Positions 12,779 through 23,055 of a stretch of DNA of 64,000 nt are shown one piece after another. The notes beneath the pieces are model-generated. The model saw only the letters and a list, made by a program, of their open reading frames with translations, was not told where the DNA came from and ran no database searches. This DNA is from Epiperipatus broadwayi. Its lineage: Eukaryota > Onychophora > Udeonychophora > Euonychophora > Peripatidae. The stretch spans positions 60,001 to 124,000 of the forward strand of contig JAQFVV010006625.1 of assembly GCA_028023455.1 (NCBI GenBank), read 5' to 3'. The first letter of the stretch is position 1, and the number at the start of each line of letters is the position of its first letter. The position numbers and the translations under genes were made by a program.

Positions 12779-12807
12779 GGTTCAGCCCCAAACGTTGGGT
12801 AAAGCCA
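12779..12807 (-). promoter_or_regulatory. Primer-binding site, tRNA-Lys type (LTR element 1)
   Basis: Read on the minus strand, five bases after the 5' LTR, the sequence is TGGC…CCCAACG…GGGGCTGAACC. It closely follows the complement of the 3' end and T-arm of tRNA-Lys (the PBS class beginning TGGCGCCCAACGTGGGGC) with a few mismatches. Similarity runs beyond the usual 18 bases into the T-loop complement. The equivalent sites of elements 2 and 3 match the same tRNA. Confidence 0.7.
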
Positions 12808-12811
12808 TTTA

Positions 12812-14460
12812 TGTACCGGGTCGAACCGCTGAAACCACCTACTTATACGTATATATAAGTTTTGGCCGGTTTCAAACTCCTTCACAATACATTTATAATA
12901 TTATAAAGGTTAGGTGAACGAACCGGCACGTTCGAGCAAAATGGGAGATCTTATTAATAGCCTTAACTATCAACAATGGCCCATCTCGGCTGCTAGATTC
13001 AAACCCCTACCATCCAAATACTTTATTTGTTTCGGGGTAAACCCCGGGGCGCCAGCTAGTCTGAAGACTAACATATTCGGGTAGTAGGCCCATAATCCAG
13101 CGCTCGAAACAATTCCCTTAACCAGCCCAGTCTAATTTTAATCACTGATATTTTATTGTTAATAAGAGATTTGATAAAAAGAATTGACCGACAGATCAAG
13201 TTTAGTTTAAATATAATTTATTTCAATCAACATCAATTAAGTTTAAATATAATTTACTAGCCAACATAAACGCATTCTAAACATTTTATAAATCCAAATT
13301 CCACACATGCACATTTGTTTTTAAATTAACATATAATAGGATATTTCATGAACAAAGCAACATAATCTTAGACATTTAATTAACTCTCATTCGCAAAAAT
13401 AATAATAAAGCATTAATAACATCCGAAAACTCACGCACACACATCAATAGTTCCTTTTATGTATGATAGAGTTCACACAATGTTAATCTTCAATATCTAC
13501 GGATTACAGTGGTGACTACTACTTGTAAATAATAATAAAACAGATACCTAGGATTTTTTTTCTTGTCGGTGGCTACTTCTGCTGCTTCTGATGGATTGTA
13601 TCTAACCGGTTAGATTTTGTTTATGGAAGAGAATTTATGGTAATCCGTTGGTTTCTTCTTGGAGACAGCTGCACGTTTTGACGGAGGGTTTCTGTGTTGT
13701 TATCCAGACATTACTTCTCAGGCAGGTTTTGATGGTCTTATTGGACTAACAAGGCTGGAGCACAAGCGTATATTTCCAAAAGCTTTTCAGCACTGCATTT
13801 CTGTAAACTGACACAGTAAAACTAGACTGAATTTCAAACTCCAACTGAATATGTCTGATAAACGAAAAAAAGTCTATTTATACCTGCGACATGTTTTTGT
13901 TTTAATATCCTCCGGCAATACGTGTTGTCGAAATTCCTTTAGATTAATTATTATGACAACGTGTTTTTCGATTGAATATTTTATTAGTAGTAGCTATTTT
14001 AAAATGTGTTGTTTTCATATCTTTAATTAGCAGTCCACCACTGTGTTTCTTTTGAAATACATTTCATTTCTTTATTCATTTTTCTTTTTTTATATTATTC
14101 TTACATGCATACTTTTGTTTACATTCGCACGCACTAATATAATCTATTACAATAAACTGGAATGAAAAGAGATTTTTATATATTTTTTAAACTTTTAATT
14201 TATAATAATTTTAACTTTTTATGAAACTCTTAGTTTTATCTTTTCTAAACAAACCCCCCCCCTCTCCTCTTTAATTGTAAGTTTTAATTTTAAGAACTCT
14301 CTGATTTTTAAATCTTATTTTCACGAAAACAAACTGCATTTACATTTAAAGAAACTTCCGATTTTTTATAACTTTTATTTCACACTCTTTTACGAAAGAT
14401 TTTAATAATTTTTTCAGACAAAATTATTTTATATACATGTGCCAATTTGGCATTGGCACA
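12812..14460 (-). repeat. 5' LTR of LTR element 1
   Basis: 1649 bp, TG…CA, near-identical to 9088-10738. On the minus strand it starts TGTGCCAATGCC at 14460 and ends GGTTCGACCCGGTACA at 12812. The palindrome TCTAACCGGTTAGA lies at 13601-13614. Confidence 0.9.
13874..13882 (-). promoter_or_regulatory. TATA box in 5' LTR of element 1
   Basis: Minus-strand TATAAATAG. The same word is at the corresponding place in both LTRs of element 2 (19583-19591, 23588-23596), while flanking LTR sequence has diverged. This supports it as the U3 promoter TATA box. Confidence 0.6.
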
Positions 14461-16318
14461 ATATATATATATATATTATTACAATCGGATGGGGGCCAAT
14501 TATAATGATCTTGACCAATATAGGAGCCTTAACAAATCTGCACTACAGGGCACCACTCTGCATTTGAACCTAGAAAATTTATATGGTAGGCAGATACGTA
14601 AGTTTAAATATATATATATATATAATTTTACATTGGTTGATTCCAACTGTTAGCCCAGTGTCACTAGCTCAGCAGAGTAGCAGAGATTTATATTTTATAA
14701 TAAATTCTTATCTAAGAATATTTTAAAAAAAGAATAAAATAAGCCACTGCCAGTAATTAACACACAAACATTTATTTACGCACATATATAGTTTAAAATT
14801 ATTTTAATCTAACTTTTATTTTAAAATTTAACTTGATTTTTAACTTTGATTTTAATTTACATTTTTAACTTTTATTAGTTCACACAGATAAGTTTAGTAT
14901 TTTTATTTAGAGTGTTAAGTATGAATAGACTACATAAATTTGCATTTGAAAAGAAAATATTCATCTCTTATTTAAGATCAGGCCAAAAGTTTGCAGTTAA
15001 ACCAATGTCAATCCATCTGATATATCGATGCATTCAATGTAACATGAAAACAGCAGCACAAAATAGGTAAAGAGCAGAAATTGTCTCTCACCATATAGGA
15101 ATACTACATCTATCTGATGATAAGAACAATAAAAAAAACTCCATAGGAATGGACTGCGGTCCTTTTTTCCAGCTTACGATCCCATTCCATAGACAAAAAA
15201 AAGTGTGTGGCCTATACTGCGATTCTGCCAGTAGCGAATCTCATACTACATCTACTAATTACTCCAATATATCCAATCCATTGACCCAATTTAACTACAA
15301 AATGAATAACCTAAGATTACCCTCCTCTAATAAAACTTTACAAATCGATATAGCCATTCACGCCTGACTTAAATTTGACATTTATATAATTTAGTTTAAT
15401 GAAAAACAAAAATCATAATAAAAACTTAAAAGAACAAAAAAAAAAAAATGGAAATGATTTTTTAAAAAAAATACATCAAATAAAAGACATAATAAATAAT
15501 TTAGTTTGGTCAGATAGGCACTACTATTTGCAATAATTTAAATACTGAAAAAGTTTATATTTTAGAGTTCTTAGTGTTTTCAAATTAATTAATGTTCATT
15601 AGATTTTATAAAGTTCTTATGGTTTTAACAAGTCTGTAGTTTCTAATTTCTTGCAGTTGCTTGCCATTTGGGATCCAGCGTTAAATCCCTTGATGATCAT
15701 GCAGTCATCAATACAGAAAAATGATGTTTCATTTCTTTTCCTTTTTTTATAACCACTGAAGGAATTGAAAGTGCATCTTTCAATCCCTTCACCACCAGCT
15801 CTCTGACTTAACACATCTCTGTCTTCTCTTAAATTTTATTCACTCACTAAAAATTTATTTCCAAACTTTTTCTTTTATATGTAACTTTCAGATCCAATAG
15901 ATATTATGTCATCGATGATGATGATCCTTCCATTGAGGTCTGATTTCCTGATAGATTTCTTTCATTGGCTATTAGTTTCTATTGTTTTCCTATCTGACCA
16001 TTGCTTATACATTTAGATGCCCAAGGGCTAGTTTATTTGGACTAATTAAAATAATCATTTCCATTTTTCAATAACATTAATTAATTTGTTTTCTAAACTT
16101 AAAGATATATTTTTATCTCTAAATCTTTTCTGAAAATTTAGTTTTAAAATACTTTTTCTTTAATAAAGTTTTATTTTAATAATTTTTTTTTCATCTGTGT
16201 GATTTTATATATATATATATACGAGTTTAAGATAAAATTAATTTTCAATTTTTATGTCTAAAAAAAAAGTTTTAAATGCGAACTTTTTATTTTAATTTCA
16301 TGTTTAATAAAAAAATAA
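14461..16318. mobile_element. Repeat E2, copy A (~1.9 kb)
   Basis: Second copy at 46193-48318, same orientation. Shared blocks in order: GTAGGCAGATACG, GTCACTAGCTCAG, ACACA(A/T)AAA(C/A)ATTTATTT(A/C)CGCACATAT, GTATGAATAGACTACATA, AGGAATGGACTGC, ATCTCATACTACATCTAC, AATGAATAACCTAAGATTACC, and near the right end GCCCAAGGGC(T/C)AGTTT and AATCATTTCCATTT. The middle (about 15560-15900) is not obviously alignable between copies. The left end starts in a TA tract; the right end is cut off by the TGTAACGG LTR at 16319. No coding frame is shared by the copies. The class is unknown. Confidence 0.75.
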
Positions 16319-17233
16319 TGTAACGGTGTATGTGCCCATTACAATCTATATATTGGAATTGGAGAAAGATCTTTGAGATTCGCATATACTGACCCCGGGG
16401 GCGCCACTAGTCCAAAAAAAGGAACTAGACATTTATTTTAGAGTGGACAGGATATGCGAATCAAGAGGGCACCGAACTACACTCAGGGAGGAACAAGATA
16501 TCTTAAATATTATTTAGACAGTTGAGAAATCAAAGCACAAAGACAAATGTCAGCCAAATAAATTTAAACAATTTATTAATTTTATAAGTTAGACAATATA
16601 GTAAAGACATCTAGCCACGAATATAAAAAGTGACTTATGTTAACATACATATATTTACCAGAGAGTGCACAAGAGTACGAAAAACATGAAGGCATTAAAC
16701 ACATTGGCAATAAAATTCTCTCACTTAAAATATAAGAAATGGTTAGGATAATATCTTTTTGCTTGCCAGTTGTAAAATCACCAAAAACAAACAACAACCC
16801 TAGCTTCCTGAATCAGGGATAATAAATAAGTTACTGTCCTGCTGGAAATCAATGTAACTAGCGTGACTGTCCGAGCAGTAATATTCTAATTACCATCGTT
16901 AAAACACCACAGGACTGCTGCGTGTAATACTACATTCAAAGTAAACATGGTTGATCTCACCTACAAGACAGCAACAGATATTTGATTATGATCTTATGTA
17001 ATCCAGAAATAGACTATTTTCAGACAACCCGAAGAAATAACTTGACAAATAGCGAGCAAAAAGATTTTGTTGTTTGCACAAACAGTGCAAACAAAACATG
17101 TTTAAGGATTCTTTATTGTACAACTAAGTGCAGGTAAATAAATAAAGATTACGAAAACTGCCAATGTGTTTTGTAATAGTTAATGAAATAATCAGGTATA
17201 TATTAAACATATAAAATACAATCACCTTATGCA
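16319..17233 (-). repeat. Candidate isolated LTR (915 bp)
   Basis: Starts TGTAACGG and ends CCTTATGCA on the plus strand, i.e. TG…CA on either strand. On the minus strand it is immediately preceded by a purine tract (TCAGGGGG, 17234-17241), as expected of a 3' LTR. It contains the GC-rich motif CCCCGGGGGCGCCACTAGTCC (16394-16414), reminiscent of Gypsy-type LTRs. No matching partner LTR is in the window, so the other end lies outside or is lost. Boundaries rest on terminal dinucleotides and the purine tract only. Confidence 0.5.
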
Positions 17234-18250
17234 CCCCCTGATAAACGAAAATTGCAAACTTGGAATCTTAAAAATAAGATTCCAAGACACACTTTAAATA
17301 CCAGAAAAGAGTACATATGGATAATAAATAATTAAAAAAAAACAATACCATTTTAAAACATATTTATCATTAGATTGAGTGGAGATTTAATTAAATGCAA
17401 TTTATCTACCCTGGCTAGAATAGGAAAAAGTTTAGCTTATGGTAAGACAGAGTCCTAGTGATTTAGTGATGAGTGCACACTTTTGATAATAGTTCATCTT
17501 TCAGATCCTTTGACAGCAGCAAGGTAGAGGCAGTGTTTATTTTAGAGGTTCAGGGCATGACTGAAGAAGAGCTGGTAGGCATGTGTCCATCCTTTGTTTA
17601 AATTAGCAAGACATTCTAATGATGGCAAAACTCACAGCGGTGGATTTTGACATCTTGCACACCAATGAAGTTTGTCAATAATTATTTAAGTTTTTAGTAG
17701 GAATTAAATGTCTGAACAGCTACTCACAATGGTATCTCTTTGCAGGCTATAATCCAAGTGTCTATCTAATAATGAATCTCTTCTCTCTCCAAAAATTGGT
17801 AGGCTATCCTTGCCTTGCTACATTTCCCATGCAAAACTTTCATTAGTGTCCATTCTATATTCCAGAAAGGGCAAATTTTAATTTCCTGCTCAATCTAATT
17901 TAAGACTTCCAACCAGGGATAATTGAAACAAAAATGACAAATACAAAACTAAATCTCTGCTTTTTTTTAGAATTAACTTTAAAAATAATTACAATAAAAG
18001 CAACAGGAATATATAATTAGCAAGCTTGCCTGTTTTTAATCAAATTGATTAAAACAGATGGTGAAAGTAAACTATTTTACAATCAATTTTATAAACTTTA
18101 AATAATCTATTTTAAAATATAAATGCGTATGTGTTTTAAATAATAATAAAAAATTGAGCATTAGACATTTAATGAAAATGAAGTTGTTTTTCCTTTTTAA
18201 TTTTAGTAATAAAACAATTGAATCGGAAATCAATCCGGCTCAATATATAT
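17234..18250 (-). other. Possible internal remnant of the 16.3-kb LTR element
   Basis: About 1 kb between the candidate LTR and LTR element 2, interrupted at 18250 by insertion of element 2 into a TA tract. It has slightly higher complexity than its surroundings but no frame that I recognise in any reading. It includes a perfect hairpin at 17259-17286. Confidence 0.35.
17259..17286. repeat. Perfect hairpin, 12-bp arms, AAAA loop
   Basis: CTTGGAATCTTA, AAAA, TAAGATTCCAAG: a perfect inverted repeat 25 bases inside the purine-tract end of the candidate LTR. It is not followed by a U-tract and has no obvious partner. It could be a structured RNA element of the retroelement. Confidence 0.8.
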
Positions 18251-18386
18251 TGTACCAAGATTGGTTGGTACATAATAATTTGTTTAAAAAATTATTAGAA
18301 ATAAAAAAATCCTTCGTTAAAAGAGAAATAATAGGTAAACGTTTAAGAGTTTTATTGCAGTTTGTTTTCATAAAAATAAGATTTAA

Positions 18387-19131
18387 CCTTTTAACCACTA
18401 ATTATATTATTGGTTGTATGAGGTAAAAATCAAATCTTTTAATTGGCCAACTCACAAACTGAAGACAAAGCCTATTGTTAAAACATATTCGCCTATAATA
18501 TTAAATTCAACTCAGATACGTTTATAAAAAGTATATTATTAATTTTTCAGGTTATGAAGAGAACGAAAGTTCTTTCAAAAATAAATTGCTATTTATTTAT
18601 TCTAAAATATTCAATATCGGCAACATAAAAGCTATAATATAAACAAAAAGATCAACTTTTACATTATAGAAAAGTAAATATTTCTTTTTACTACATCTTC
18701 AATATTTTTACTAAAATCTTCAATATTTTTCGAAAATAATTTTGTTTTTTTATTATTCTCTCTGAAAATAATTTTTAATTTCCATAAATATAATTTTATA
18801 ATAATTTAAATCGTATTCGAAATGAAAATCTCAGTGTTTTTCTTTATTTTCTTTGATCAGGCAGTTTCTTTGTTCTTTCCAGCCAATCAGAATGTCTTTT
18901 TCGGCTGAGAGCATGCTAAGAACCAATCACAAATAATGTTCTTTCTTTGTTTAGGTTTAAATGTGTTTTTTTTATTTTTTACTTGTAAAATAAATCGGAA
19001 GATGGCACCATCTTACAGAACTTTTAAAAACCCATTCAATACTTGTTTAACAAATATTTTCGTATAAAAACTGGCTGAGTTAGAGTGATGTCAGATGTCA
19101 ACGAGGAGCCTCGTAAGAGGCGGGAAAAGGG
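18387..19131. mobile_element. piggyBac-like MITE (745 bp) flanked by TTAA
   Basis: The 5' LTR of element 2 contains 745 bp absent from the 3' LTR. TTAA occurs at both edges (18383-18386 and 19132-19135), whereas the 3' LTR has one TTAA at the matching point (GATTTAAAAAGTC near 23161). The ends are CCTTTTAACC on the left and, reverse-complemented, CCCTTTTCCCG on the right. TTAA duplication plus CCCTTT-type termini is the hallmark of the piggyBac superfamily. No transposase frame is present. The empty site in the sister LTR fixes the boundaries exactly. Confidence 0.85.
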
Positions 19132-19582
19132 TTAAAAAGTCAAAGAGTTTGAAATAAAAGTTGCAATTAATTAATTAAAAAAAGGGGGGGGGAGGGCAAG
19201 TTCACTTCATAAATGTCAAACAAGAAGTTCTAAGTTTAAAGAGTTTTCTTGTATTATTATTAGTTGAAATATAATTCAAAAGTCTAAAAATATAAAGCTT
19301 GTTATTTAAATTAAAGAAAAAACAGTAATCTTAAAACTAGTGTTGATTTTAAAATAAAATTTATATATGTGCATGCGAATGTAAATAATATATATCTGTA
19401 TTTAATATTAAAATGAAATAAAGGAAAATTATAATTAAAAAACACAGGAGTGGCTACTAATTAAAATTGTAAAAACAACACATCTGCATGGCTACTAATT
19501 AAATGATCTTCAAAAACATGAGATTATCAAAGGAATTTCGACAACATTGCCAGGGGATATCAAAATGAAAACACACATCATG

Positions 19583-19591
19583 TATAAATAG
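19583..19591 (+). promoter_or_regulatory. TATA box in 5' LTR of element 2
   Basis: TATAAATAG preceded by CATG, followed about 50 bases later by GCATCAGAGAACAGTTCAG, which is also conserved in the 3' LTR. It corresponds to the TATAAATAG in element 1. Confidence 0.6.
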
Positions 19592-20612
19592 CCAATTTCT
19601 TTTATCAAACATTTAGTCAAGTTTGAGTCAAGTTAATTGCATCAGAGAACAGTTCAGTTTATTATGAATCAACCAAGAATGCAAAGTAAAAACCATGGGA
19701 AACATGCGACTTTCTCCAGCCTTAAGTCCGATGAAAACAGCCCAACCTATCCGATCAAAGTAATGCCTTTGTCACAACTTGAAACCGCTCAATATCTGAT
19801 TGTCTTAAAGAAGAATGCCTCAGTATAATAAGCTTCAAATCTTTGCAAGAAAACTTCAAATCTAACCGGTTAGATATACTTCATTAGAAGCAGCTAACAG
19901 CAAGCAGTATCCACATTCCAAAAATCGTAGGTAAATAACATTTTTTCTTATATTCCTTCCTAAGTAGCCACCATATTCGTGTGAATTCTCCTCCAAGAGC
20001 CAAAGATATGAATGCTATAGCACATAAAAATGAACTATTAATTTGTGCATTCTAAATTTCAAATATTAATTTGTGTGTTCTAAATGTCAAATACTACTTA
20101 ATGCTTTATGATTATTTATGTGAGCGTATGAGTTAATATGTGTGTGATCATTAGATAAGTACCAATGTTCTTTTATTAAAATGTATAGGAGTATTTAAAA
20201 TTAGTATATTAAGTGGTAATTAAATAAATTGTTTTTAAACGTAAGTTTTATTTGTCAGTCAATTCTTTTTACCATTCCTTTTATCAATTCTTTTATGCCT
20301 ATAGTTAAGGGATAAATTCTTGTTTACCAGTAGCTGAGCTAGTCATAAGATATAGGCATTGAATTAGTGGCCATTGTTCAAAGTGAATTGTTTATTTTTC
20401 TGAATAAATAACTGGCACCCATGTTTATACTAAACAAAAAAGTGCTTTGAACTTGGTGTTGAATTCAACAGTCGAGAAAGAGTTATGTCCTGGAAATGTA
20501 AAACTAGTTATATATTTATAGCTGTTGTTTGGACATACATACTCTCTGAGTATGTTCTTCTCTGCCTAAGAGGCCAGTGTTTCGAAAATCTCATATTTGA
20601 ATCCGGTACAAA

Positions 20613-20639
20613 TGTCTCCCAACATGGTCGCTTCGAACC
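20613..20639 (+). promoter_or_regulatory. Primer-binding site, tRNA-Lys type (LTR element 2)
   Basis: Two bases after the LTR, TGTCTCCCAACATGG followed by TCGCTTCGAACC parallels the tRNA-Lys complement TGGCGCCCAACGTGGGGC…CGAACC. The CCCAAC core and the T-loop complement are preserved, with drifted bases between them. Confidence 0.6.
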
Positions 20640-21022
20640 TAAGAAACAATAGTAATTAATTACTTTGTTTCCTGTTTAAAAATAAAAATAAAAATCTTAA
20701 AGAAAAGCTAAATTACATATTGTTAAAGTGATTTAAATTTAAAAAAAAAGGATTTGACCGAAAACATTTTTTCTTTAAATGAAAAAAGATTTTGACATTT
20801 ATACTATTTATGTAACTAAAATAAATCATTCTTTTAAATTAAAGACAGTTAGATGTTTGGGCAGAGTTAAAGCATTAAGAACAGGTAAAGAAAAGGACAA
20901 AAAGACTGGAGTTAGCCATATGTTCCAGTTAAGAGTAAATAAACAATAATAATATTTGAGTGGTTATTGCAAAAGATAATTTTAAAAAATAAAAAGTAAT
21001 AGTGTAACTATTAATAAAGTAA

Positions 21023-21775
21023 TGGAGCCAGAAGAAAACCCAATATATTAAAAAAATCCCCAGTTATTAAAGAAACAGAAGGAAGAGATATCTGAGATGC
21101 AGATGATGATGAATATGATGCAAAAATTTGAGCAAAGTCAGCAAGACCTCAAAGAAGAATTGTGTCAGAAATTTAAACAAAGCCAGTTAGAACTCAAAAC
21201 AGAATTGATGAAAAAAATGCGTCAAGAAATTAATCAAGTCAAAGTAGAAATGATTACAGAAATGAAGGCAATGAGGGGTAAAATAATGGAGGAAGTAGAG
21301 ACAAATCATATAGCCATAGAATCCATAGAGAAAGATTTGAATGAAGAAAATCAAAAAGTTGAAAAGGAAGTTGAGGTGATAAAAGAGATAGAAATTAAAT
21401 TAGAATCAGATAGCACTAAAACAGATAAAGTAGAAACAAATGTAGATTAAGAAATAGAAGAGAGGGATAAGTTCAAGGTAGAAGATAGCATTGAAAAGTT
21501 TTTACAAAAATTTAAAAAGATTAAGTTAAAGGTTTGTCTTAAGCATAAGTTTAAAATGAAGAGAAAGAATAGGAAAAAATATTCATGGTTAGGAAAAATA
21601 CAGAGGTCTGTAAAGCTTAAAGATTTTCTAATTTACAAGGCAGAAAATAGAACAGAACAAGAAAGAGATAAAGTAATAAATTTTAATCGAGGGAGATACA
21701 TGAGAATATGGAGTGTAGTTTTTATTAGTGAATTAGTAGAAAGAAAGAAGGAACCACCCGACATAGTTTAGAAGT
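21023..21775 (+). pseudogene. Gag-like coiled-coil protein, stop-interrupted (LTR element 2)
   Basis: The reading frame appears to start at the ATG at 21023 (MEPEENPIY, then a stop). It continues open at 21097-21450 (MQMMMNMMQKFEQSQQDLKE…) and, in the same or neighbouring frames, to about 21770. The middle is a long Glu/Lys/Gln-rich amphipathic coiled coil with two near-repeats (K-F-(E/K)-QSQ-(Q/L)-(D/E)-L-K). The C-terminal part is basic (KHKFKMKRKNRKKYSW) and is followed by DFLIYKAENRTEQERDKVINF. Element 3 has recognisably homologous frames for both parts. By position it is Gag-like; no capsid motif or zinc knuckle is visible. Stops at 21050 and 21448 show it is dead here. Confidence 0.6.
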
Positions 21776-23055
21776 TAGTTAGTGGATGGAATATTGAAAT
21801 AAATGGAAACAATAATGACCGGAAATGGACTATGAGTAAAATAATTATTCTAACACAAATAAATCTAATAAATCTGAAACTTCTATTTAAAACTAAAAAA
21901 AATAAATAATGATAAATGAAATCTTGAAAATAACAATAATAATGGAGGCTTCACAGAATAAAAGATTTTGTTTCTCCATGCACATATTAATTAAAAAAAT
22001 GCTTGTAAATAAATAGTTCGAATAAAAAAAATCAATCAATCAATAAAATCATGTTAAATAAATGGGTCAAATGAATGATGTAAAAGGAATGTTTGTAGGA
22101 TTAAATAAATCAAGTATTCAAGTTAAATAAAGAAAAATATTCATAAGAAAAATATCTGCGTAATAATGGATCATAATATAATAAAAATAGTTTTTCTGAA
22201 TACACGGACATAAATAAAGAAATTAAAATAATGGTTTAAAATAGTATCATAAAACTAATATTTAAAATGTTCATAATGGTTTAAAAGTAATACTGTAATA
22301 TAAATAAATATGTTAAAATACAATTCGTAAGGGTTTAGAATAAAGAGTAAGATAAATAAATGTTTAAGATAATGTTTATGTTAAGTTAAAAATAATATTG
22401 TATGGTTAAAATAGATAAACTATAAAGTCAATCTAAGTTGTATTAAGAATGTAAGGGTTTGAAATTAAGAGAAGAGGGTTATGTGAAATAAGTTTTAGAT
22501 AAGGATAAGATTAAAGCTATCGACTGGATAAAATTTAGTACCCATAATGGACTTATCAGGAATCATTCCTTTTTTAAAATGTGCACTGGAAAAAACCAGA
22601 GTAAGTCGTAAGTCACTTTTTCAGGGGAGAAGCCCCATATCTCATACCTCATATTTCAAAGCATAAGTCAGAAATGGACAGTTGATAATTCCTGCCATTC
22701 ACAGTCACCTTTTTTTAGTCAAAGTCTGATCAAGTGAATTGGCAACCAAAGCTTTGTTTTTCATAGTGTAAGTCAGTATAAGACAGTGAATCTGCATCTG
22801 CCTCATTTCCAAAGATCCATGTGCCACAAAATTAGTTTGTCCTTGTGGTTTTTATCCAGGACTAAGAACATTGCAAGCAATGTTGTCAGCATAGAAGGAA
22901 TGTAAGCATAGTCAAAATGATTGCCCTTAGTATGTAAAGTAAAAGATTAAAAAAGCAAACTTAGAAAATCAATAAAATAGTCCTGAATTAAGAATTAAAG
23001 TTGTCAGAGATAAAATAGTCAAAAATGACACATTTTACTCTTAAAGGATGGGTGG
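21776..23055 (+). other. Element 2 internal non-coding 3' part and purine tract
   Basis: No open frame. It holds A-rich sequence and then a higher-complexity block (22550-22900) shared with element 3 (28130-28520), including a short GGGG-AGAAG-CCCC hairpin near 22624. It ends with the purine tract GGATGGGTGG directly before the 3' LTR. Confidence 0.6.

Larger units (their letters stand above)
9088..14460 (-). mobile_element. LTR element 1: young non-autonomous LTR retrotransposon (LARD-like)
   Basis: Two 1.65-kb direct repeats (9088-10738 and 12812-14460) flank a 2.07-kb internal region. Each repeat runs TGTACCGGG…TTGGCACA on the plus strand, so both strands read TG…CA. Gag-like frames, a primer-binding site next to the 12.8-kb LTR and a purine tract next to the 10.7-kb LTR all read on the minus strand. 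The 5' LTR is therefore 12812-14460. By eye the LTRs differ at only about six bases plus homopolymer lengths, so insertion is recent. The flanks are ATATAT on both sides, consistent with a short target duplication in a TA tract, though the tract makes its length ambiguous. No protease, RT, RNase H or integrase lies between the LTRs, so mobilisation would need a helper element. It sits directly on the right end of E1 copy A. Confidence 0.9.
18251..20610 (+). repeat. 5' LTR of LTR element 2 (interrupted by a MITE)
   Basis: 2360 bp including the insertion at 18387-19131; about 1.6 kb without it. It ends GAATCCGGTACA. It has TATAAATAG at 19583-19591 and the palindrome TCTAACCGGTTAGA at 19861-19874. 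It aligns with 23056-24616 from TAATTTGTTTAAAAAATTA onward. Confidence 0.85.

Noticed and set aside
12812-12850. A tRNA gene, because of the GGTCGAACC/GGTTTCAAACTCC words at the LTR end
   Set aside because: No acceptor or anticodon stem pairing; the same words are an LTR terminus repeated at 9088.
15149-15367. 72-codon frame in E2 copy A
   Set aside because: The aligned region of copy B has indels and a TA expansion that break the frame; no domain.
18154-18426. 90-codon plus-strand frame across the left end of LTR element 2
   Set aside because: Crosses the LTR insertion boundary and the MITE edge, so it is a chance frame.
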